A DNA stretch of 54,528 bases from Oscillospiraceae bacterium (GCA_031271865.1 JAISUW010000029.1:1-54528), one strand, 5' to 3'. Numbered from the stretch's first letter, positions 41,607-50,536 are shown. The notes: a model not told the origin generated them from the sequence alone. A program made the numbers and translations.

Positions 41607-42713
41607 TCAGTCGTCCAAGAAATCGCGGTAGTCCCTCGGCAGTTCGTCGGCAAAGGGAAGCGCAGCCGCTTCCGCCTCCGTCGGGCTTTGGACAGGCGCC
41701 GGTTTTACTTGAAAAGCTTCGCTCTCAATCTGCTCCCGAAGGCGGCGGCTCTCTTCCAGGAGCGGCGTAAAGCGGGAACGCGCCAGCGATTTGTCCGTCA
41801 GCGTCTGCAAAGCCTGCATCTCGGTGCGGAATGCCTCCACCTGCGCCTTGGCGGCGGCGGCGCTTTCGGAGAATGTCTGTATGGCTCCCTCCAGCTTCGT
41901 AGCGAGTTGCCCCGCCGTTTCGTCCACCGCTTTGGCACCGGCTTGGGCGGTGTTGTATATGGTCTGCGCTGTCTGCAAGTTGTTCTCCACATATACATCG
42001 GACGCGGAGAAAGTGCTGCTCAGGAAAGCGCGGAGTTCCTCCGTGCAGTCCTGCTTCGGCGGCGGAGTTGCGGCAATAGCACGGAGTGCCTCGGACTTCT
42101 CCCGGTCAGCGCGCTCTGCGGCTGCTGCTGCCGCCTCCAGCTTTTCGGCCAATTCATCATTCTCCGCATGGAGCTTTCCGTACTCTGCGCGTACGAGTTG
42201 CAGCTCGTCCTCTAACTCTGCGATGCGTTCCTGCTTCTCAGCATAAGCGCGGTCCGGCACCGCAGGGGCAGCCGGAGCGGCCGGCGCACGTGCATTGCGA
42301 TCCGGGAAAACGTAGAGCCCCGGCGGGGAGGCCTGCTGTGCCTTGGCTTTAGACAGCTCATCCTCCAACTCGGCAATGCGCCGCTCAAATACAGCCGTGT
42401 CGGCGGTAGGCGGTGTGGCTTGCCCGCTCCACGCAGGCGGGACTATGGCAGTGCCGACAGGGCGGGAACTCTCGGCCGGTCGCCCGTGGCCGCGTTCCTC
42501 TACCTCCCGCAGGCGCGCTTTAAGGATGCGGTTCTCCGACTCCAAGGACTGCGCCTGTGAGCGCAGGTTGCGGTTCTCATCCTCCAACTCCTGCAAGCGT
42601 GCCACGTGTTCATTGCAGCGGGCTTGCTCGCTGCTGATATAGTTAATGACATCCTCCGTGTCAAAGCCGCGCCGTCCGCGCTTACGGAAGGGGAACTCCT
42701 GCGGTTTCTCCAT
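41607..42713 (-). CDS. DivIVA-like coiled-coil protein
   Basis: 368 aa. The N-terminus EFPFRKRGRRGFDTEDVINYISSEQARCNEH resembles the DivIVA/GpsB lipid-binding head (F-x4-RGYD-x-xEVNxFI), followed by long heptad coiled coils (about residues 25-80 and 105-220, LEDENRNLRSQAQSLESENRIL..) separated by Ala/Pro-rich linkers, and a further helical segment. It is likely a cytoplasmic cell-division/polarity or envelope-organising protein. ATG 42713 has GAAAGG 9 nt upstream; ATG 42740 is an alternative lying 8 nt after a TATACT box. Confidence 0.75.
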   Translation of the reverse strand: MEKPQEFPFRKRGRRGFDTEDVINYISSEQARCNEHVARLQELEDENRNLRSQAQSLESENRILKARLREVEERGHGRPAESSRPVGTAIVPPAWSGQATPPTADTAVFERRIAELEDELSKAKAQQASPPGLYVFPDRNARAPAAPAAPAVPDRAYAEKQERIAELEDELQLVRAEYGKLHAENDELAEKLEAAAAAAERADREKSEALRAIAATPPPKQDCTEELRAFLSSTFSASDVYVENNLQTAQTIYNTAQAGAKAVDETAGQLATKLEGAIQTFSESAAAAKAQVEAFRTEMQALQTLTDKSLARSRFTPLLEESRRLREQIESEAFQVKPAPVQSPTEAEAAALPFADELPRDYRDFLDD

Positions 42714-42776
42714 ATATTCATACCTTTCGGTTTGGTTCATTTGTTTATAGTATACCCGAATCGTTTGTAATTAGCA

Positions 42777-42804
42777 GTGAACTGTAACTGTTACCCATTA
42801 ACTG
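42777..42804. repeat. Degenerate heptanucleotide repeat, CAGTTAA type
   Basis: On the minus strand: CAGTTAA, TGGGTAA, CAGTTAC, AGTTCAC. The second holds the TAA stop of the flavin oxidoreductase gene. Confidence 0.6.
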
Positions 42805-44845
42805 CTGCTGCAATCCGTCCGCCGGCGGCAGCATCCCCCAAAGTGATAACCTTTCCGGGGAATACAGACTGCAATTCCTGCCCCAACGCTTTGTCCGGTT
42901 TGACGCCAAGGGAAAGGATAACCCAATCCGCCGCAAGAGCGGACGCCAATCCTGTCTTCAGGTCGCGGTAGGCACAGCCGTTGGCGGTGACTTTCTCCAG
43001 CTTGCAGGAGGTCCGGAGGACGGCACCGAGCGCTTCCAAGTGCGGGAGCAGTTCCTCCGTATGCTGGTGGTAGGCTCCCGGTGCGAGGGTATCCGCCATT
43101 TCCAGTACGGTGATACGGTTGCCTTTCTTCGCAAGCATCTCGGCCGTCTCCAACCCCGTCATGCCGGAACCAACCACCACAACGGTCTGCCCGATAGGGT
43201 TCAGCGTCCCGTCCAGAACCTCCGTCACCAAGCGGCAGTGCGGCAAATTGCCACCGGCAAGCGCCGGTCTGACGGCAGTCGCTCCCGAGGCATTCACGAC
43301 AATGTCCGGCTGCATCTCCTTCAAATAGGCACCCGAGGCAGCGGTTTCATATCTAAACTCTACCCCCAAGCGGCGGCACTTCTCCAGCAAATCCTCCCCG
43401 GCCCAGAGGATTTTCTTTTTTCCGGGCAGGGCGGCGGCGAGGCGCAGCTGACCGAAAGGCAAAGCTTCTTTCTCAAAGACCACCACACGGCAGCCGTCCT
43501 CCGCCAGCCCTTTGGCTGCCGACAGCCCCGCTATACCCGCACCGATGACGCAAGCCAACTTCTTTCCGTTCGCCGCCTCTGTCTTTCCTCCTACAGCTTG
43601 CTCCTTGTTTCTTCCTTCGGATTCCCGACCGGTGCGCGGGTTCACGGCGCACTGACCGCACTTGCCTTTCCAAGCATTTTCCAGCATGGATTCAAAGCAC
43701 CAGAGGCAGGATATACAGCGTGTGATGCCGGTGCTGTCCGGCACGGCGGCTTTGTTTGCCCACTCCGGGTCAGCCAAGAGCGGCCGCCCCAGACCGATGA
43801 AGTCCTGCTGCCCGTTAAGGAGCTTGCGCTCCGCTTCCTCCGGCGTGCGGGTAAGGTTGGCGGCTATCACCGGGATATGCACGGCGGCTTTCACCGCCTG
43901 CGCCAACCCATCGCGCCAGCCTGCGGGGTAGCACATAGGTTCAAGCCATTTGTTCATACGTTCATAAGAACCGGAAGACACATCCAGCGCAGCCACGCCG
44001 AGCTTTTCCAGCTCGACGGCTATCTGTATGCCGTCGGAGAGACCGTAACCCTCTGCGCCATAGAACTCGTCGACCGTCAGACGTACAATAATAGGAAAGT
44101 CCGCCCCGCATCGCGCTCGAATGGCTTCAATGATCTCCCGCAGGAAGCGCATACGGTTCATGGCACTCCCGCCGTACGCGTCCGTGCGGCGGTTCGTATG
44201 GGGGCTGAGGAACTGCTGAATCAGGTAGCCATGTGTCCCATGCAGTTCCACGCCATCGCCGCCGGCCTTTTGCACACGCGTGGCGGCTTCGGCAAACTTG
44301 ATGATAATCCGCCGAATTTGTTTTTGGGTGAGGGCTTTTGTCTTTTGCTTCTGGTGGGTGCAGGGTACGGCAGATGGTGCAACCACCGCAGGCAGGAGAT
44401 GTGTCTTCTCCAAGATGTCATTCTTCTGCGCCAGCCAAAAGAAGAACTTCGCGAAGCCCGGGATACGAAAGAACGGTTGGCAGAGCGCCACTGTGTACAT
44501 CAGCAGTCCATAGTTCTGCCGCCCGGAGTGGTGCAACTGGCAGAAGAGCTTTGCGCCGTGCTTATGCACACGCTCGGCAAGTGCGGCAAAGCCGGCGATG
44601 TGTCGATCGCGGCTCATCGCGAGCTGAAGGGGATGGAGAACCCCCGTGCTGTCGTCCACGCGGGTGGCTTCTGTGAGTATAAGCCCCACACCGCCCTTTG
44701 CCCGTGCCTCATAGTAATCCAGCATCCGTTCGCCCGGCTCGCCTCTCGGCGTCCCGGTACCCAGCACCATGGGCTCCATAACGATGCGGTTCTTTATCTC
44801 ACACTGCCCTATATACATAGGGCTGAACAGCTTCTCGAATGCCAT
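42791..44845 (-). CDS. Old-yellow-enzyme/enoate-reductase-like flavoprotein
   Basis: 684 aa. N-terminal FMN TIM barrel: LFSPMYIGQCEIKNRIVMEPM, GLILTEATRV, KLFCQLHHSGRQ, GGDGVELHGTHGYLIQQFLSP, FIGLGRPLLADPEW. Then a [4Fe-4S] cysteine cluster CISCLWCF...CGQCAVNP, and a C-terminal FAD/NAD(P) domain (CVIGAGIAGLSAAKGLAEDG; VVVGSGMTGLETAEMLAKKG). This is the 2,4-dienoyl-CoA/2-enoate reductase and trimethylamine dehydrogenase architecture. ATG 44845 is chosen because the promoter at 44880-44908 starts transcription near 44873. The linker between the domains (EGRNKEQAVGGKTEAANGKK) is unusual and partly heptad-encoded. The end AVNG is truncated by a heptad tract. Confidence 0.88.
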   Translation of the reverse strand: MAFEKLFSPMYIGQCEIKNRIVMEPMVLGTGTPRGEPGERMLDYYEARAKGGVGLILTEATRVDDSTGVLHPLQLAMSRDRHIAGFAALAERVHKHGAKLFCQLHHSGRQNYGLLMYTVALCQPFFRIPGFAKFFFWLAQKNDILEKTHLLPAVVAPSAVPCTHQKQKTKALTQKQIRRIIIKFAEAATRVQKAGGDGVELHGTHGYLIQQFLSPHTNRRTDAYGGSAMNRMRFLREIIEAIRARCGADFPIIVRLTVDEFYGAEGYGLSDGIQIAVELEKLGVAALDVSSGSYERMNKWLEPMCYPAGWRDGLAQAVKAAVHIPVIAANLTRTPEEAERKLLNGQQDFIGLGRPLLADPEWANKAAVPDSTGITRCISCLWCFESMLENAWKGKCGQCAVNPRTGRESEGRNKEQAVGGKTEAANGKKLACVIGAGIAGLSAAKGLAEDGCRVVVFEKEALPFGQLRLAAALPGKKKILWAGEDLLEKCRRLGVEFRYETAASGAYLKEMQPDIVVNASGATAVRPALAGGNLPHCRLVTEVLDGTLNPIGQTVVVVGSGMTGLETAEMLAKKGNRITVLEMADTLAPGAYHQHTEELLPHLEALGAVLRTSCKLEKVTANGCAYRDLKTGLASALAADWVILSLGVKPDKALGQELQSVFPGKVITLGDAAAGGRIAAAVNG

Positions 44846-44879
44846 TGGTATTCCCGCCCTTTCCAAAATCCTATCATAG

Positions 44880-44908
44880 ATTTTACCATAGGAGGCGGGC
44901 GTTGTCAA
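44880..44908 (-). promoter_or_regulatory. Promoter of the flavin oxidoreductase gene
   Basis: On the minus strand: TTGACA (44908-44903), 17 bp, TAAAAT (44885-44880), with TGG before the -10. Confidence 0.9.
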
Positions 44909-44941
44909 GGGCTTTCTCCGCTTGTCGGGAAGGAAACGGAT

Positions 44942-46120
44942 TTACCGCAGGACAGATAAGCCCTCGAACAGGGTCTTGTAGAAATCCTGCAACTCCTCCT
45001 CGGACAATAGCAAACCGATGTGGGTGGCGTGGTTACCCAGTCGGGCAGGCGTGACGTTCCAAACACCCGGATTCATTGATTTGAACTTCACCACTTCTTT
45101 GGTATAATGCACCGGGGCGCCGACCGGAGCTTGCGCACTCACGGTATTCACCAAGCCGTCGTTAGGCTGCCAGAGGTAGGAGTCTAAGTCACTGTCCGGG
45201 AAGATATAGTGCCCAATCCAGTCCGTTGCCATCTGCAGGATAGAGGCGACTTCCGGATCGGCGGTATGCACCAACTGCGATACCGGGTTTTGTTTTGTGG
45301 CATCATAGGAGTAGCTTAGGTAATACACATTGCTTTGCGGTTTGCCGTAATCGATAGTCTTGGCACCGGCTACCGTGCATTCATAGTAGCCGTTGTCTAT
45401 CCCGCCGGCAAGGGTCTTCGTAACAATAGGCCAAGGGGTATTTCCGCACATGGCATCATTTGACCAAGCAAACGGTGCATTCACAGCCCCATAGAAATAG
45501 AAGAAACCGTCGAGGTCGACAATATCGAGGAACGTTGTCCCCTGCAAGGGTGCGGCGAGCGTTGTAACACTCTTCACCCAGTTGCCCTTGCCGCCCTTGA
45601 AGAGCGGGGAGCAGTCCTTGGGGGAAGCTTTCTGCTCCTCCTTGGAGCCGACCTGCAGGAGGTTGGAGAAGTAGAGAGCGACATTGCCGCCGAAGCTGGA
45701 GCCTAAGAGATGGATTTTCTTGGTCTTGCTCCAGCCCGAAAAGAGCGGTTCTGTAAAAGTTGTCCCATAGCGGTCATGCCCATGCGCTTTGCTGTGCGCC
45801 TCGCCGTAGTCCACGCGGGTACCCGTGAGCCGCGCATAGAGTTCGCAAGAGCGATCCCAACAGGAGCCGAAAGGATTCGTACCCGGCGCATAGACTTCAT
45901 AACCCAATTCGCGGAGGTAGGGGAGCGTCCGTGTGCCGTTGAACAACCCCCAATACTGGAGCGGCCAGCCGGGATCCTCACCGAAAGCATTGAGACCGTG
46001 TATCATCACAAAGGGATAGTTATTCTTTGCCGTGGTCTTCGCTGTCGGGAACACGGAGAACATCCCCACGAGGACAGCGATGACCATTAGGATTGACAGA
46101 ACCCGTATGTTTCGCTTCAC
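44942..46120 (-). CDS. Secreted lipase, family I.5 type
   Basis: 392 aa. A signal-peptide-like N-terminus (KRNIRVLSILMVIAVLVGMFSVFP) with no lipobox; then NYPFVMIHGLNAFGED (oxyanion region), VDYGEAHSKAHGHDRYG (matching the zinc-binding VDYGxAHxxxHGHxRFG of staphylococcal/Geobacillus lipases), the nucleophile elbow GSSFGG, SPLFKGGKGNWVKSVTTLAAP, WQPNDGLVNTVSA (Asp region) and LGNHATHIG (catalytic His). Presumed esterase/lipase of lipids outside the cell. Start taken as GTG 46120 with AGAAGG 8 nt upstream; ATG 46150 lies 9 nt after a -10. It has a close paralogue at 50593. Confidence 0.85.
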   Translation of the reverse strand: MKRNIRVLSILMVIAVLVGMFSVFPTAKTTAKNNYPFVMIHGLNAFGEDPGWPLQYWGLFNGTRTLPYLRELGYEVYAPGTNPFGSCWDRSCELYARLTGTRVDYGEAHSKAHGHDRYGTTFTEPLFSGWSKTKKIHLLGSSFGGNVALYFSNLLQVGSKEEQKASPKDCSPLFKGGKGNWVKSVTTLAAPLQGTTFLDIVDLDGFFYFYGAVNAPFAWSNDAMCGNTPWPIVTKTLAGGIDNGYYECTVAGAKTIDYGKPQSNVYYLSYSYDATKQNPVSQLVHTADPEVASILQMATDWIGHYIFPDSDLDSYLWQPNDGLVNTVSAQAPVGAPVHYTKEVVKFKSMNPGVWNVTPARLGNHATHIGLLLSEEELQDFYKTLFEGLSVLR

Positions 46121-46159
46121 AACGCTTACCTTCTGTTCCTCAATATACATTTATAGTTA

Positions 46160-46189
46160 ATTATACTATATTGTTCACGTATAAACCAA
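46160..46189 (-). promoter_or_regulatory. Promoter of the first lipase gene
   Basis: On the minus strand: TTGGTT (46189-46184), 18 bp, TATAAT (46165-46160). Confidence 0.6.
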
Positions 46190-46298
46190 CTCCGTCTTGT
46201 AAATTAACTGTTAATTTTTGAACGAATAGCTCTATACTTGACAGCCTGCTTCTGCTGTCCAATCGACGGAAAAAAGAAAAATCTGTCTAATTAATCTT

Positions 46299-46368
46299 CT
46301 GTCGGCAAAATGTAATTAATTGCCTGTCGGCAAAACACCTTGCAATCCATACCAAATTGTGTTAAAAT
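46299..46368 (+). promoter_or_regulatory. Promoter of the DUF gene with CTGTCGGCAAAA direct repeats
   Basis: TTGCAA (46340-46345), 17 bp, TAAAAT (46363-46368) with TGT before the -10. CTGTCGGCAAAA occurs at 46299-46310 and 46324-46335, 25 bp apart, just upstream of the -35: a possible regulator site. The rest of 46166-46298 shows no clear feature. Confidence 0.75.
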
Positions 46369-46442
46369 ATATGTCGCGGCTTATAAGCAGCCTGCAGCGT
46401 CCCAAACCGGGACGGTTTATTATATACACGGAGGAATTACTC

Positions 46443-47396
46443 TTGGATCTCAAAGAACTCACCGACCAACTGCGCGCATTCCAACCGCGCAACTACAACT
46501 GGACCTTTGCCCTCTACCATGCGCAGAAGAGCAAGGACGGAGTCTGTCTCAACTGGAACCGTTGCGCCATGGAAGGCATCGGCGAATGGGCTGAGGAGCA
46601 CCGCCGCCTTTTGCTGGAGAAGAAGCTGCAGGAAGCCTGCGTTACGGAGTATTCCCCCCTGCTCCAACCAAAGGAAGAGATTGGTTTTTTGGAAACCGGT
46701 AATGAACTCATCCGCGAGCAGATGCATGGCATCCTTAACGCCATCCCCAATGCCGACCAACATGCGCCGGAGGACTTTGCCAATGGTGTGGTCAACAAAC
46801 CCCACGGCTATGTTTTCTACGGCAAGCCGGGAAAGAAAGCCTTGGATGCCAATCCCGAGGCAACCGATGTCCTGTTGTGGCGGCGTGCCAATCCCTTTAT
46901 TCCGTGGAGCAAGACACTCCTGTGCGCCGGCATCAACGGCACAGTAAAAGAGAGCGAGAACCCCATCCTGCAATTCAAGCCCCAAACGGATTTTCTCATG
47001 ATAGCCGGGCACTGCTTCTTCTTGTCCGAGGCCGTCTCCAAGGACTTGGATTTGGAGAGCCGCGCCGCCGCCGTATGCGACAAACGCCTCTCCCAATTGG
47101 AGGAGGCGGACATCCTGTCCAATTATGAGATGATGCAGCTGACTGCCATCGGCACGAAGCACACCCGCAAGTTTCTCGATTTTAACCGTGAGGTTCTGGA
47201 GCACGTGAAGAGTCTCTCCATTTCGGGCAGAGCCGACTTCCTTTCTCCTTTCGGCATCAGCCTGGACCCCGCCGGGAAGCTGGATTGCTTCGATGAGGAA
47301 ACCTGCGCCCTCATCATAGACCTCTTCTGCGGACGCGTTTGTATTGATGTGCTGGGGCGGCTCTCCACCGGAAAAGAAATCAGAGTTCTGGAGTAA
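46443..47396 (+). CDS. Uncharacterised protein, weakly DUF4868/KwaB-like
   Basis: 317 aa, not confidently assigned. The TTG start is set by GGAGG (46430-46434) 8 nt upstream and because the in-frame ATG 46320 lies before the promoter. The protein is soluble, with LKELTDQLRAFQPRNYNWTFALYHAQKSKDG at the N-terminus, a central beta region, and DFLMIAGHCFFLSEAVSKDLDLESRAAAVCDKRLSQLEEADILSNYEMM near residue 190-235. Layout and size are reminiscent of DUF4868 proteins, which include the KwaB subunit of the Kiwa anti-phage system, but no KwaA membrane partner is adjacent, so this should be taken as a weak idea only. Confidence 0.5.
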   Translation: MDLKELTDQLRAFQPRNYNWTFALYHAQKSKDGVCLNWNRCAMEGIGEWAEEHRRLLLEKKLQEACVTEYSPLLQPKEEIGFLETGNELIREQMHGILNAIPNADQHAPEDFANGVVNKPHGYVFYGKPGKKALDANPEATDVLLWRRANPFIPWSKTLLCAGINGTVKESENPILQFKPQTDFLMIAGHCFFLSEAVSKDLDLESRAAAVCDKRLSQLEEADILSNYEMMQLTAIGTKHTRKFLDFNREVLEHVKSLSISGRADFLSPFGISLDPAGKLDCFDEETCALIIDLFCGRVCIDVLGRLSTGKEIRVLE

Positions 47397-47414
47397 AGCG
47401 GCAGAATGCCGCTT
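47396..47414. terminator. Hairpin between convergent genes
   Basis: AAGCGGC-AGAAT-GCCGCTT, 7-bp stem, filling the 18-nt gap between the DUF gene and the deacetylase stop. No good T-run follows on the plus strand, so termination is uncertain. Confidence 0.5.
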
Positions 47415-48272
47415 CTATTCCCCATCATAGGTCTCATCCGCACTCGTAGTTGCGGTATACCGTCCGTGGTTGTAGTTCTTTCCTGCAACCACGGACTTAT
47501 CCGCAATGGTCAGCAGTTCACTGACGGTTACAAGTTGGTACCCTGCCTCTACCAGAGCGGGAATGACGCGCGCCATGGCATCCGCCGTGCTTTCATATAT
47601 ATCATGGCAAAGGATGATGGAACCGTCCTGGACGTTATTCATGATTTTGCTGTAAATGGCATCGACATCCTTGGAAGCCCAATCGCGGCTGTCCACAGAC
47701 CACATCAGGATGGCCAGACCGCTCGCCTCGCTCACGTTCTTCACGCTCTGGTTGAACGCCCCATACGGGGGACGGAAGAACTTGGGGTTGGCACCCAGCA
47801 CGGTGCGGATTTCGTTCTGCGTCCGATTGAGTTCTTCTTCGATTTGATAATCTGCAAGCGTACTCAGGTTTTTGTGATCCCAAGAATGCCCGACAATCTC
47901 AAAGCCGAGGTCATAGGCCGCTTTCGCGTAGGAAGTATAATCCTGCAGGCGGTTCCCGATGACGCAGAATGTGGCTTTCCCGCCGTATTCCCGCAGAATC
48001 GAACAGATGCGCGCCGTGTACTTCGACGGTCCGTCATCAAATGTCAACGCCACCGCCGGGCGGTTCGGGTCGACAAATATCGGGCGGGAAGCCGCCTGCA
48101 CACTGCTTGTCGTATACCAAACGACATCGTATTCATCCATATTCTCCGCCGCAACCAATGTCGTTACTGCCGCTGCCTCTGTTTGCACAAGCGTAGTCCC
48201 CCTCTGGCAGGAGCCGGAGAGGAGGAACAACAGCAGAACGAACAACGCTGAGGCAGGACGAAACTTTCTCAT
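47415..48272 (-). CDS. Polysaccharide deacetylase lipoprotein
   Basis: 285 aa. Signal peptide with lipobox LLSGSC (Cys near residue 22). The NodB domain carries all key motifs: TFDDGP (metal-binding Asp), HSWDH (metal His), RPPYG (motif 3) and a later LCHDIY (catalytic His region). It likely removes acetyl groups from peptidoglycan or another wall glycan outside the membrane. ATG 48272 has GAGGT 9 nt upstream; the longer frame begins before the promoter's start point. The -10 is at 48319-48324. Confidence 0.92.
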   Translation of the reverse strand: MRKFRPASALFVLLLFLLSGSCQRGTTLVQTEAAAVTTLVAAENMDEYDVVWYTTSSVQAASRPIFVDPNRPAVALTFDDGPSKYTARICSILREYGGKATFCVIGNRLQDYTSYAKAAYDLGFEIVGHSWDHKNLSTLADYQIEEELNRTQNEIRTVLGANPKFFRPPYGAFNQSVKNVSEASGLAILMWSVDSRDWASKDVDAIYSKIMNNVQDGSIILCHDIYESTADAMARVIPALVEAGYQLVTVSELLTIADKSVVAGKNYNHGRYTATTSADETYDGE

Positions 48273-48318
48273 GATGCAGTACCTCGGTATACGAACGGAT
48301 AGGATATGTCTGCTTATT

Positions 48319-48347
48319 AGTATACCACGAAATCTGTCGAAAGTCAA
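48319..48347 (-). promoter_or_regulatory. Promoter of the deacetylase gene
   Basis: On the minus strand: TTGACT (48347-48342), 17 bp, TATACT (48324-48319), with TGG before the -10. Confidence 0.85.
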
Positions 48348-48434
48348 TGCAATTTGTCGAAATTTTGGGGATTATTAACAATTTCTATGCTTTAGTGTGT
48401 TAAAACAAATGGCATGGTGCCTAAATCCGTCACC

Positions 48435-49211
48435 TTATAGGGCGACCGGCGAGAGCGCCACATATACAGGGGAAAGCCTGTCCAACAGCATGGCTGTGAA
48501 GTCCTCGGCTCCCAGCCAGGAGATTGTCGCTTTGCCGGTGCTCTCTACCGGCAAGCGGAGCGCGCACACAGCCTCTGCGCCGTCCTGCGTCCACAGCACC
48601 GACCCGCCGAGCAACCGCGTTTGTCGCAGGATAGCCGCCGCGCCGCCGTCGCCGCTCTGCAAAGCCCCATGGAGTTTTTCGAAGTCCAGCGTACCTGCGC
48701 TTGCAAAGCGCAGCGTTGCCGTTTCGCTGAACAGCCGCAAGCGGATATTGATTTCCTCCCCCTGCGTATGCAAGGCGGCATTGCACACAGCCTCGAGGAA
48801 CATCAGCCGGAACACTTTCTTGTCTGTCCGCAGGAAACCTTCATCTACCGGGTGCGTAAAGGTCACTTTCCGCCCCAATGGTGCCAGAAGCACATCCGCA
48901 GCTGCAGCCAAATCCTCGCACAGTTCCCAGATTTCATAGGTACTGTCCGTTGCGCGGTACTCCTCTTTCCGCCGCAGCAGCGCGAACTCCAACGCCCGTA
49001 AGCGCAGCAGTGCAGCGCGGGTCATTGTTTGGAGGAACGTATCCCGCTTGGAAAGCGGATGATTTAATAGCTTGTCCAGCAGACTGTGGAGAGCATCCCG
49101 CAAGTCGCCCTCGTGTGCGGCTCCCACCGGAATGCGCATGACATGGCGGAACTCCTGCCGCAGGCTTTCCTGATACCGGGTATCGAGACCCATTTCATTT
49201 TGTATTTTCAT
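48435..49211 (-). CDS. Degenerate histidine-kinase-like ATPase protein
   Basis: 258 aa, soluble. The C-terminal half resembles a HATPase domain: RLMFLEAVCNAALHTQGEEINIRLRL (an N-box-like segment with N-A-A-L-H), then LRFASAGTLDFEKL (near the G1 position) and LLGGSVLWTQDGAEAVCALRLPV (the usual terminal strand). The N-box is modified and the G1/G2 glycines are not clear, and no membrane segment or DHp phospho-His box is seen, so enzymatic activity is doubtful. ATG 49211 sits 8 nt after a TATACT box; no SD precedes it. Confidence 0.6.
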   Translation of the reverse strand: MKIQNEMGLDTRYQESLRQEFRHVMRIPVGAAHEGDLRDALHSLLDKLLNHPLSKRDTFLQTMTRAALLRLRALEFALLRRKEEYRATDSTYEIWELCEDLAAAADVLLAPLGRKVTFTHPVDEGFLRTDKKVFRLMFLEAVCNAALHTQGEEINIRLRLFSETATLRFASAGTLDFEKLHGALQSGDGGAAAILRQTRLLGGSVLWTQDGAEAVCALRLPVESTGKATISWLGAEDFTAMLLDRLSPVYVALSPVAL

Positions 49212-49218
49212 GTTAATT

Positions 49219-49249
49219 AGTATAGTTTCTTCTCGTTTGATTATGTGAA
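49219..49249 (-). promoter_or_regulatory. Putative promoter of the kinase-like gene
   Basis: On the minus strand: TTCACA (49249-49244), 19 bp, TATACT (49224-49219). The ATG follows after 7 nt, so the mRNA may be leaderless. It is divergent from the gap promoter. Confidence 0.5.
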
Positions 49250-49261
49250 TTTGGCACACTT

Positions 49262-49311
49262 GCCAAAATTTCGCAAAACACTTGCAACCGACCGGCAAAG
49301 TGTGGTATAAT
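49262..49311 (+). promoter_or_regulatory. Promoter of gap
   Basis: TTGCAA (49282-49287), 18 bp, TATAAT (49306-49311), in the TGTGGTATAAT form. GCCAAAA (49262-49268) and GCAAAAC (49273-49279) lie before the -35. Confidence 0.78.
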
Positions 49312-49356
49312 ATCCAATGTTCTAAAATTCATTACTATACTATAGGAGGCAAACCA

Positions 49357-50367
49357 ATGTCCGTAAAAGTCGCAATCAATGGTTTCGGCCGCATCGGCCG
49401 CCTCGCTTTCCGCCAGATGTTCGGCGCGGAAGGCTATGAAGTGGTTGCCATTAACGACCTCACCTCTCCGGAGATGCTCGCCCATTTGCTCAAGTATGAT
49501 ACCGCCCAGAAGCGTTATGACGGCCACACCGTCACCAATGACGACACTTCCATCACCGTTGACGGCAAGCAGATTACCATCTATGCCATCAAAGACCCCG
49601 CCGAGCTGCCGTGGGCCGAGCTGGGTGTGGATGTTGTGCTGGAATGCACCGGCTTCTTCACCACCAAAGAAAAGGCCTCCGCGCACATCAGCGCCGGCGC
49701 CAAAAAAGTCGTCATCTCCGCTCCCGCCGACAAAGAGACCAAGACCGTTGTCTACTCCGTCAACGAGGACATCCTCACAGCCGAAGATACCATCGTGTCC
49801 GCCGCTTCCTGCACCACCAACTGCTTGGCACCCATGGCGAAAGCGCTCAACGACACCTACCCGATTCAGAGCGGCATCATGACTACGGTTCACGCCTACA
49901 CCGGCGACCAAATGGTGCTTGACGGTCCGCACCGCAAAGGCGACCTGCGCCGCGCCCGCGCCGCCGCCTGCAACATCGTCCCCAACTCCACCGGTGCCGC
50001 TAAGGCCATCGGTCTGGTGATCCCGGAACTCAACGGCAAACTCATCGGCTCCGCGCAGCGCGTCCCCGTCCCGACCGGTTCCACGACCATCCTTGTGGCA
50101 GTCGTGAAAGGTGACGATGTCACCGCCGACAGCATCAACGCCGCCATGCAAGCCGCTGCCTCCGACTCTTTCGGCTACACCACCGACCCCATCGTTTCCA
50201 GCGATGTTATCGGTATCACTTACGGCTCCCTCTTCGATGCCACCCAGACCATGGTCACGAAGATTGCCGACGGTCTCTACCAGGTGCAGGTCGTTTCTTG
50301 GTACGACAACGAAAACAGCTACACTTCCCAGATGGTTCGCACCATTAAGTACTTCGCCGAGCTGTAA
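49357..50367 (+). CDS. gap: Glyceraldehyde-3-phosphate dehydrogenase (type I)
   Basis: 336 aa. NAD-binding [11 protein letters not shown] at the N-terminus, catalytic Cys152 in ASCTTNC, catalytic His in [10 protein letters not shown], and the C-terminal [17 protein letters not shown]. Glycolysis/gluconeogenesis, cytoplasm. ATG 49357 has TAGGAGG 7 nt upstream; the extended frame from 49282 covers the promoter. Monocistronic, with its own promoter and a strong terminator at 50391. Confidence 0.97.
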   Translation: MSVKVAINGFGRIGRLAFRQMFGAEGYEVVAINDLTSPEMLAHLLKYDTAQKRYDGHTVTNDDTSITVDGKQITIYAIKDPAELPWAELGVDVVLECTGFFTTKEKASAHISAGAKKVVISAPADKETKTVVYSVNEDILTAEDTIVSAASCTTNCLAPMAKALNDTYPIQSGIMTTVHAYTGDQMVLDGPHRKGDLRRARAAACNIVPNSTGAAKAIGLVIPELNGKLIGSAQRVPVPTGSTTILVAVVKGDDVTADSINAAMQAAASDSFGYTTDPIVSSDVIGITYGSLFDATQTMVTKIADGLYQVQVVSWYDNENSYTSQMVRTIKYFAEL

Positions 50368-50390
50368 TCAAGTGCATTTTTCTATCTGTA

Positions 50391-50426
50391 CCAAAACCCG
50401 GGATTTTTCCCGGGTTTTGGTTTTTT
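50391..50426 (+). terminator. Strong terminator of gap
   Basis: Perfect 12-bp stem CCAAAACCCGGG / CCCGGGTTTTGG (50391-50402, 50409-50420) with loop ATTTTT, followed by TTTTTT. Confidence 0.95.
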
Positions 50427-50507
50427 GAGGGGAATGCGCCTTGGATTCGACAGAATGGTACGGATTCGGACACGAACTGACATTTTCTGACAGAGCGGCA
50501 TTTCTGC

Positions 50508-50536
50508 TTGCAATGTACGGCAGAATGTGCTACAAT
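50508..50536 (+). promoter_or_regulatory. Promoter of the second lipase gene
   Basis: TTGCAA (50508-50513), 17 bp, TACAAT (50531-50536). Confidence 0.8.

Noticed and set aside
43040-44959. 639-aa plus-strand frame opposite the flavoenzyme
   Set aside because: Shadow; the minus strand shows full OYE, Fe-S and FAD motifs.
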